Source of the DNA: Candidatus Hydrogenedentota bacterium
GTDB taxonomy: Bacteria; Hydrogenedentota; Hydrogenedentia; Hydrogenedentales; CAITNO01
Assembly (NCBI GenBank): GCA_007124105.1
Contig: SLFT01000328.1
Span: 1 to 10,145, forward strand
Length of the DNA: 10,145 bases
Direction: 5' to 3'
The notes under the pieces were generated by a model. It saw only the letters and a list, made by a program, of their open reading frames with translations. It did no database searches and was not told the DNA's origin. Shown here piece after piece: positions 5,755 to 10,145 of the stretch. Within the stretch, counting starts at the first letter, position 1. Every line of letters begins with the position of its first letter. Position numbers and translations under genes: made by a program.

Positions 5755-6072
5755 TTTTATTTTCTTAATCTTCTTTATCCGGCTGTAAGCCTCGTTCAGC
5801 GCGCGCATGGTGTCTTCATCGCCGCCCCGGTCGGGGTGGTGTATTTTTGCCTTGGCGCGGTAGGCGCGCTCTACTTCTTCCCACGACGCGGACGACGACA
5901 AGCCCAACAGGCGAAAACACATATCCACATCATTTGGGCGCGGCCCTGGCGGATCGGGCACATATTCGCCGCGCAATTCGCGCAGGCCGCGCACGACATG
6001 CGGCCACAGCCCTGTCGCGCTCAAGGCGATGATGATGAGTATGATGATGATGAATTCTTGTATTCCGGGCAT
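5752..6072 (-). CDS. Membrane-anchored J-domain (DnaJ-like) protein with TatA/B-like N-terminus
   Basis: A 106-residue product. The ATG at 6072 is preferred over an in-frame TTG at 6102, which would only add ten residues before the membrane segment; the Shine-Dalgarno signal (AGG 11 bp upstream) is weak. Residues 5-21 are an Ile/Leu-rich transmembrane helix, then GLWPHVVRGLRELRGEY, a likely amphipathic helix, then a Pro-rich linker (38-46). Residues 52-99 form a J domain: CFRLLGLSSSASWEEVERAY, the HPD tripeptide at 79-81 and GGDEDTMRALNEAYSRI. J proteins stimulate Hsp70 (DnaK) ATP hydrolysis through HPD, so this would recruit DnaK to the membrane. It lacks G/F and zinc-finger regions. The N-terminal order (Q-E, about 15 hydrophobic residues, hinge, Pro, basic amphipathic helix) matches TatA/TatB proteins. 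A short KKIKKIK tail ends it. J-domain identity is sure; the Tat relation is inference. Confidence 0.85.
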   Translation of the reverse strand: MPGIQEFIIIILIIIALSATGLWPHVVRGLRELRGEYVPDPPGPRPNDVDMCFRLLGLSSSASWEEVERAYRAKAKIHHPDRGGDEDTMRALNEAYSRIKKIKKIK

Positions 6073-6226
6073 AGATTTTATACCTGTCGGCGCGTTATGC
6101 AATGCGCACAGTAGCGTTTATCATGGCAAGACAACACCCAGTCGCATCAAACGTCGTACATTCGACGCCTGGCTTTTGCGTATCACATATACATTGCCTT
6201 GCTTGCGCAACGCAATAAGAGAATGC

Positions 6227-6243
6227 GGGCGCCGTCCGCGCCC
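6227..6243 (-). terminator. Possible terminator hairpin after rhomboid gene
   Basis: GGGCGC (6227-6232) and GCGCCC (6238-6243) pair perfectly with a 5-nt loop, 3 bp beyond the rhomboid stop. On the minus strand the tail reads GCATTCTCTTATT, only moderately U-rich. Confidence 0.4.
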
Positions 6244-6246
6244 ATT

Positions 6247-7011
6247 TCACGGTTTATCCTTGAATCGAAAAATATTGTCCACCGCCTCGCGTATGCTGTT
6301 GTCGTCTGGTTCATCAGGACGCCCGCCAAAACGCGTACGATCGCGACGCCAGCGATTGAACATGGGAATAGCCTTCATCAACCCCGCCCCGGCAATCATG
6401 CCGCCAAAATGGGTTGCAATGGAGGTGCTCGAATCGCCCGCGCGCAGTCCCATGATATTAAACAGCACCACCAGAATCACGAGCCAGGTGGCCGTGATGG
6501 GTATTGGAAAGGGAAACAGGTAAAACTGACGTTGCGGGTCTATCATGGCAAAGGCCACCAGTACGCCCATGGTCGCGCCGCTGGCGCCGATGACCGTGGC
6601 GTACTCACCGGTCAGCACATAGGGGAGCCCCGTTGCCAATACGCCCAACCCGCCGCAGGCCAGGTAAAACCGTACAAATTGGCGCGACCCCAGAACGCGT
6701 TCCACCTCAGGCCCGAAGATGAACAACCACAGCATATTCATGAAAAGATGGAGCAGGCCGCCATGAAGAAACTGATAGGTCACGGCGGTCCACAGGAAAC
6801 CGTAATAGAAATTTCCGGGATGATAACCGAACCAGTACGTCAGGGAGAGCCAACGCGCCCCTGTGCGCAACAACAGCCCCGTCTCAATGGGCAGCAACAG
6901 CAGCTGTATCGCAAAAATCACCGCATTCAACAGGATCAGCCGTTGCACCGCCCAGGTAATTTTGGGCAGTTGCAGGGACATTCTCATTTGCGGCTCGTAG
7001 TATTGCTCCAT
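6247..7011 (-). CDS. Rhomboid-family intramembrane serine protease
   Basis: A 254-residue polytopic membrane protein. The motif HGGLLHLFMNMLWLFIFG (83-100) equals the GlpG H..LMH...N block, giving His88 and Asn92 as oxyanion residues. IGASGATMG (141-149) supplies the nucleophile Ser144 in the GxSG motif. ATHFGGMIAG (199-208) supplies the catalytic His201. The Ser-His dyad is thus complete and an active intramembrane protease is expected, cleaving transmembrane substrates near the periplasmic face. About six transmembrane helices are visible, and the cytosolic tail (from about 220) is charged. A first helix at 22-42 precedes a long loop before the catalytic core. The ATG at 7009-7011 lacks a clear Shine-Dalgarno, so the later Met9 or Met11 could be used instead. 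Substrates are unknown. A J-domain protein gene lies 175 bp downstream. Confidence 0.92.
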   Translation of the reverse strand: MEQYYEPQMRMSLQLPKITWAVQRLILLNAVIFAIQLLLLPIETGLLLRTGARWLSLTYWFGYHPGNFYYGFLWTAVTYQFLHGGLLHLFMNMLWLFIFGPEVERVLGSRQFVRFYLACGGLGVLATGLPYVLTGEYATVIGASGATMGVLVAFAMIDPQRQFYLFPFPIPITATWLVILVVLFNIMGLRAGDSSTSIATHFGGMIAGAGLMKAIPMFNRWRRDRTRFGGRPDEPDDNSIREAVDNIFRFKDKP

Positions 7012-7086
7012 GACGCCATTCTGTTTGCGGTCGCTTACGCCGGATTACGGTTTACTCAGCGCTGCCAGGTGCCTTTATCAACACCT

Positions 7087-7115
7087 ATTGTACACAAAAG
7101 CGCTGATATTCTAAA
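7087..7115 (-). promoter_or_regulatory. Candidate sigma-70 type promoter for rhomboid gene
   Basis: On the minus strand TTTAGA (7110-7115) is followed after 17 bp by TACAAT (7087-7092). These match the -35 and -10 consensus at 4 and 5 of 6 positions. It overlaps the last codons and stop of dnaE and leaves a leader of about 70 nt before the rhomboid ATG. Confidence 0.35.
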
Positions 7116-10100
7116 AGCCGCCGCCGCAGGCGTCAGGCAGGTTGTCAAAAGCGGCAACCTTTTGCACAATGAGCGCGGCCACAGTATGCGCGCATTGCAC
7201 AACGCCCGTGCAGGCCACTATACGGCCCGGCGCGGGCAGGTGGCCATACTGCCGATAGCATTCGGGGAACAGCACGGCTTCGAAGACGCCCCAGGCGTCT
7301 TCAAGGGTCAGGAACTTCATGCAGCCCCGTCCGTTGCGCAACGCCAGACGTCGCTCGGCGATAACAACACCAATGGCTGCTATCTGCCTGCCGTCGTAGT
7401 CCGGCAGGCGCTGACTTGCGGTGAAAGGACGCTCGCAACAGATTACGGCGTAATCGCGCAGGGGATGCGCGGACAAGGGCATACCGAGCCGAGCCCATTC
7501 GAGAATGGCTTTCTTGCGCGCGCTGTAGTCGGGCAGCGTGGGAATGCCCGCGGCTGCAAGGGCGAACAGGCGCATGTTTTCTCTTTCGTAATCGTCCCGC
7601 AATTGCCATAGCCGCATGGGCCGCGTAAGGGGCGGCGCGTTTGCCGCATCGGACAACGCATCCAACGCGCCCGCCTGACACAGCGCTTCACCGTCGCGCG
7701 CGCCAATGGGGACACGGGTGAGCAAATCGTCCAGCGACTGGAACACACCGAAAGTCCGCGCATCGAGCAGCGCACGGGCTGTCTTTTCAGTCAATCCGCC
7801 TATCTGCGCGAGCCCCACACGCACCGCGTCGCCTTCCTGGGCATAGGTCCACTGGCTGCGATTTATATCGGGCGGCAGCACGGCCACACCGCGCCGGCGC
7901 GCTTCGCTCACATACACAGGCGCGTTATAAAACCCGCCGCCGTTGGCCAGCACGGCGGCGAAAAATTCGACGGGATAATGCGCCTTCAGATAAACGCACT
8001 GACAGGCGATTTCGCCATAAGTGGCCGCGTGCGCCTTGCAATAGGCGTATTTGGCAAAGTTGGCGATCTGTTCCCAAATTGCGCGCGCCGTTTCTTCCGA
8101 CAAGCCCCGCGCAACAGCGCCGTCAATAAAGCGTTTCATATTCCGCGCCATCTCACGGGGGCGTCGCTTTTTGCTCATGGCGCGGCGCAGCGCGTCCGCT
8201 TCGTCCAGCGTCATGCCCGCCGCGGCATGGGCCACTTTCAAGACGTCCTCCTGGTAGATCATAACGCCGTAAGTGTCGCGAAGCGCCCGTTCCATGGTTG
8301 GATGAGGACAAGTTGCCGGTTCGCGGCCGTGACGGCGGTCAATGAAATGTTGTTTCATGCCGCTGCCCGACGCGCCAGGACGCACCAGCGCGATGCCCTG
8401 GATAACAGCGTTGCAATCCCGCGCGTCGAGTTTGCGCAGCAGCCCGCGCATGGCGGGCGATTCGATTTGAAAGCAGCCGATGGTGTCGCCCCCGCGCAAC
8501 AGCGCAGCTGTTGCCGGGTCCGGGTCGGGTATCGCCTCGATGTCGAAGTCCGGGTCGCGCGCGGCGCGTATGGCCGTTACAGCGTCATGTATCGCGCTCA
8601 GGGCGCGATGGCCGAGCAGGTCCATTTTAACCAGCCCCAGTTCTTCGATGGGGTCTTTGTCGTACTGGGTGATTACAATGCCCTTGGCCGCCCGTTCCAG
8701 GGGCGTATAGCGCGTGATCCTGTCCGGGGCAATCAACATGCCGCCCGCGTGAATGGACAGGTGCCGGGGCAACCCGGCAATGGACTCGGCAATGTCAATC
8801 ACGCTTTTCAGCGGCTCTTCATCCACGCGCACCCCGCGACATTCCGGGAGCGTGGCGATGAGCAGGCGCAGGTCCTCAGCGCCGTAATGAGGGATGACGC
8901 GGACAATCGGCGCAATGTCGCGCTCGGTGAACCCCATCGCCTTCGCCGTCTCTCGCACAGCCGATCGCGCCTGAAACGTGTTTCGCGTACAGATCATGGC
9001 GACGCGGTCCGCGCCAAAGCGTTCGTAAACGTATGCGATCACACGGTCGCGACCGCGCCAGCAGATGTCCAGGTCTATGTCCGGCGTATCACGGCGCGAC
9101 CTGTTCAGAAAACGCTCAAAATAGAGGTTGTGCCGGAGCGGATCGGCCCGCGTAATGCCGAGCGCATACGCCACAATGCTGTTCGCCGCCGAACCGCGCC
9201 CCACTATGGGAATCTCATTGTCCCGCGCGAATTGTATAATGTCCGCTACAATCAGAAAATAAGGGGCAAAGCCCAGGTCATGGATCACGTCAAGTTCATA
9301 GCGGGCGCGATCGCGCGCAGCGGACGTTACTGGTCGGTAACGACAGCGCAATCCCTCGAAAGCCTGTTTCCTGAGTCGCGCGAAAGGCGTGTCGCCATCC
9401 CGCAACGCAATCTTCGGGAACAGCGGCGCGCCCAAGGATAATTCGACGTTGCATTCCTCGGCCACCCAGGCGGCGGCGTCCAGCGTTTCCGGCCACAAGC
9501 CATAAAGCCGCTCGATGCGCTCTGGCGACCGGAACCACGCGCCGGAAGACGCCGTCGCCCCAGGCGGCAACAATGCCTCGGTGGTATTCAGGCGTATCGC
9601 CGTGAGAATACGATGCGTCCGGTAATCCGCGGGGTTCAGAAAATGTACCGGCGCTGTCGCCGCGGCAGGCGTTCCCAGGCCGCGCGCAACAGCAAGCAAC
9701 GCTTCCGCGCGGCGCCGCGACGCCGCGTCGCCGTAATGGGCTATGGCGGCCAGCGGCGCAAAGCCCTTCCGGACAAGCCGTCGCAGCAACGCGCCATCGT
9801 CGCTGAGTATAAAAAGACGCTCGGAACCAAAATCGAACGGCCATTGGTCCAGCCGCGCCGCGTCCGCCTCGCCAAGACGCACAGCCGTGATAATCTCGCA
9901 CAAATGCACATAGCCGATGCGGTCCCGCGCCAGCAACAGGCAAGGCCCCAGACGCGCGCCCAAAATCGGCTTTACCCCCGCCGCGCGCGCCGCCGTGTAA
10001 AATTCCACAGCGCCGTACAGACCGTCCGTATCGGTCAGCGCAAGCGCCTTCATATCATATTCCACCGCGCGCGCCGCCAGCTGACGCGGCCAGGCTGTGC

Positions 10101-10145
10101 CCGACAACATTGAATAACAACTATGTACTTCAAGCGGAACCGACA
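7111..10145 (-). CDS. dnaE: DNA polymerase III alpha-type (C-family) polymerase, 5' end missing
   Basis: The frame continues past the ATG at 10110 to the window edge as SVPLEVHSCYSMLSG, the usual opening of a PHP domain, so the true start is just outside and only a few residues are missing (about 1010 residues visible). Counting from Met 10110: PHP domain about 1-230; palm with GRGSAANS (304-311), PDIDLD (343-348) and KMDLLG (495-500), giving the catalytic triad Asp344, Asp346 and Asp497; fingers with FQIESPAMRGLL and YGVMIYQEDVL; helix-hairpin-helix near 740-820 (EARRRGVAVLPPDINRS); OB fold about 907-985. The tau-binding C-terminal domain of E. coli DnaE is absent. The length and PDIDLDICW motif suit the shorter DnaE/DnaE2-like polymerases often kept as second, translesion or repair enzymes. 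The PHP metal motifs look degenerate (EVH and DTD). Whether this is the main replicase or an accessory polymerase cannot be told here. Confidence 0.92.
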   Translation of the reverse strand, partial: SVPLEVHSCYSMLSGTAWPRQLAARAVEYDMKALALTDTDGLYGAVEFYTAARAAGVKPILGARLGPCLLLARDRIGYVHLCEIITAVRLGEADAARLDQWPFDFGSERLFILSDDGALLRRLVRKGFAPLAAIAHYGDAASRRRAEALLAVARGLGTPAAATAPVHFLNPADYRTHRILTAIRLNTTEALLPPGATASSGAWFRSPERIERLYGLWPETLDAAAWVAEECNVELSLGAPLFPKIALRDGDTPFARLRKQAFEGLRCRYRPVTSAARDRARYELDVIHDLGFAPYFLIVADIIQFARDNEIPIVGRGSAANSIVAYALGITRADPLRHNLYFERFLNRSRRDTPDIDLDICWRGRDRVIAYVYERFGADRVAMICTRNTFQARSAVRETAKAMGFTERDIAPIVRVIPHYGAEDLRLLIATLPECRGVRVDEEPLKSVIDIAESIAGLPRHLSIHAGGMLIAPDRITRYTPLERAAKGIVITQYDKDPIEELGLVKMDLLGHRALSAIHDAVTAIRAARDPDFDIEAIPDPDPATAALLRGGDTIGCFQIESPAMRGLLRKLDARDCNAVIQGIALVRPGASGSGMKQHFIDRRHGREPATCPHPTMERALRDTYGVMIYQEDVLKVAHAAAGMTLDEADALRRAMSKKRRPREMARNMKRFIDGAVARGLSEETARAIWEQIANFAKYAYCKAHAATYGEIACQCVYLKAHYPVEFFAAVLANGGGFYNAPVYVSEARRRGVAVLPPDINRSQWTYAQEGDAVRVGLAQIGGLTEKTARALLDARTFGVFQSLDDLLTRVPIGARDGEALCQAGALDALSDAANAPPLTRPMRLWQLRDDYERENMRLFALAAAGIPTLPDYSARKKAILEWARLGMPLSAHPLRDYAVICCERPFTASQRLPDYDGRQIAAIGVVIAERRLALRNGRGCMKFLTLEDAWGVFEAVLFPECYRQYGHLPAPGRIVACTGVVQCAHTVAALIVQKVAAFDNLPDACGGGF

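Noticed and set aside
6073..6090. TATAAA directly before the J-gene ATG as a leaderless promoter
   Set aside because: It is 4 nt from the ATG and no good -35 lies at 16-18 bp. AT-rich coincidence is as likely.
6199..7611. 470-residue open frame on the plus strand
   Set aside because: It runs antisense across the rhomboid gene and the end of dnaE, both well supported. Its composition is typical of an antisense shadow in GC-rich DNA.
7978..9441. 487-residue open frame on the plus strand
   Set aside because: It lies entirely antisense to conserved DnaE polymerase motifs and has no recognisable domain.

Overview
The window is about 10 kb of moderately high-GC bacterial DNA. No marker gene fixes the phylum. 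A secreted propeller/helical-barrel protein, an orphan Amt transporter and a non-E. coli-type DnaE are the sort of genes common in environmental bacteria such as Hydrogenedentota, Planctomycetota, Lentisphaerota or deltaproteobacterial lineages. That placement is an impression, not a demonstration.

Left end (1-1530): remnants that look phage- or plasmid-derived. A DEDDh 3'-5' exonuclease, cut by the window edge, runs rightward to 520. Facing it on the minus strand are two decayed pieces: the C-terminal end of a helicase-like replication protein (motif VI-like block) and the C-terminal half of a DUF669-like phage protein, probably frameshifted. A strong hairpin at 521-559 separates the convergent genes.

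Centre-left (1530-3470): a 300-bp non-coding stretch with several inverted repeats and a well-matched sigma-54 type -24/-12 element leads into an ammonium transporter gene (amt, plus strand, start at 1835). After its stop come an 11-bp perfect hairpin and an inverted pair of REP-like palindromes.

Centre-right (3471-6072, minus strand): a secreted beta-propeller plus alpha-helical domain protein whose frame is broken once near 4923. A third, solitary REP-like copy, bracketed by a 9-bp inverted repeat, lies upstream of it. Next is a very small J-domain protein whose membrane-anchor N-terminus strongly resembles TatA/TatB.

Right end (6247-10145, minus strand): a rhomboid-family intramembrane serine protease with Ser-His dyad intact, and upstream of it a DNA polymerase III alpha-type polymerase (DnaE). 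Its polymerase aspartates are present but its PHP metal site looks degenerate, and its N-terminus lies just beyond the window.

The genes dnaE, rhomboid, J-protein and propeller protein all lie on the minus strand, but the roughly 100-175 bp gaps suggest separate or loosely coupled transcription rather than one tight operon. No CRISPR array, rRNA, tRNA or intact insertion sequence was seen.
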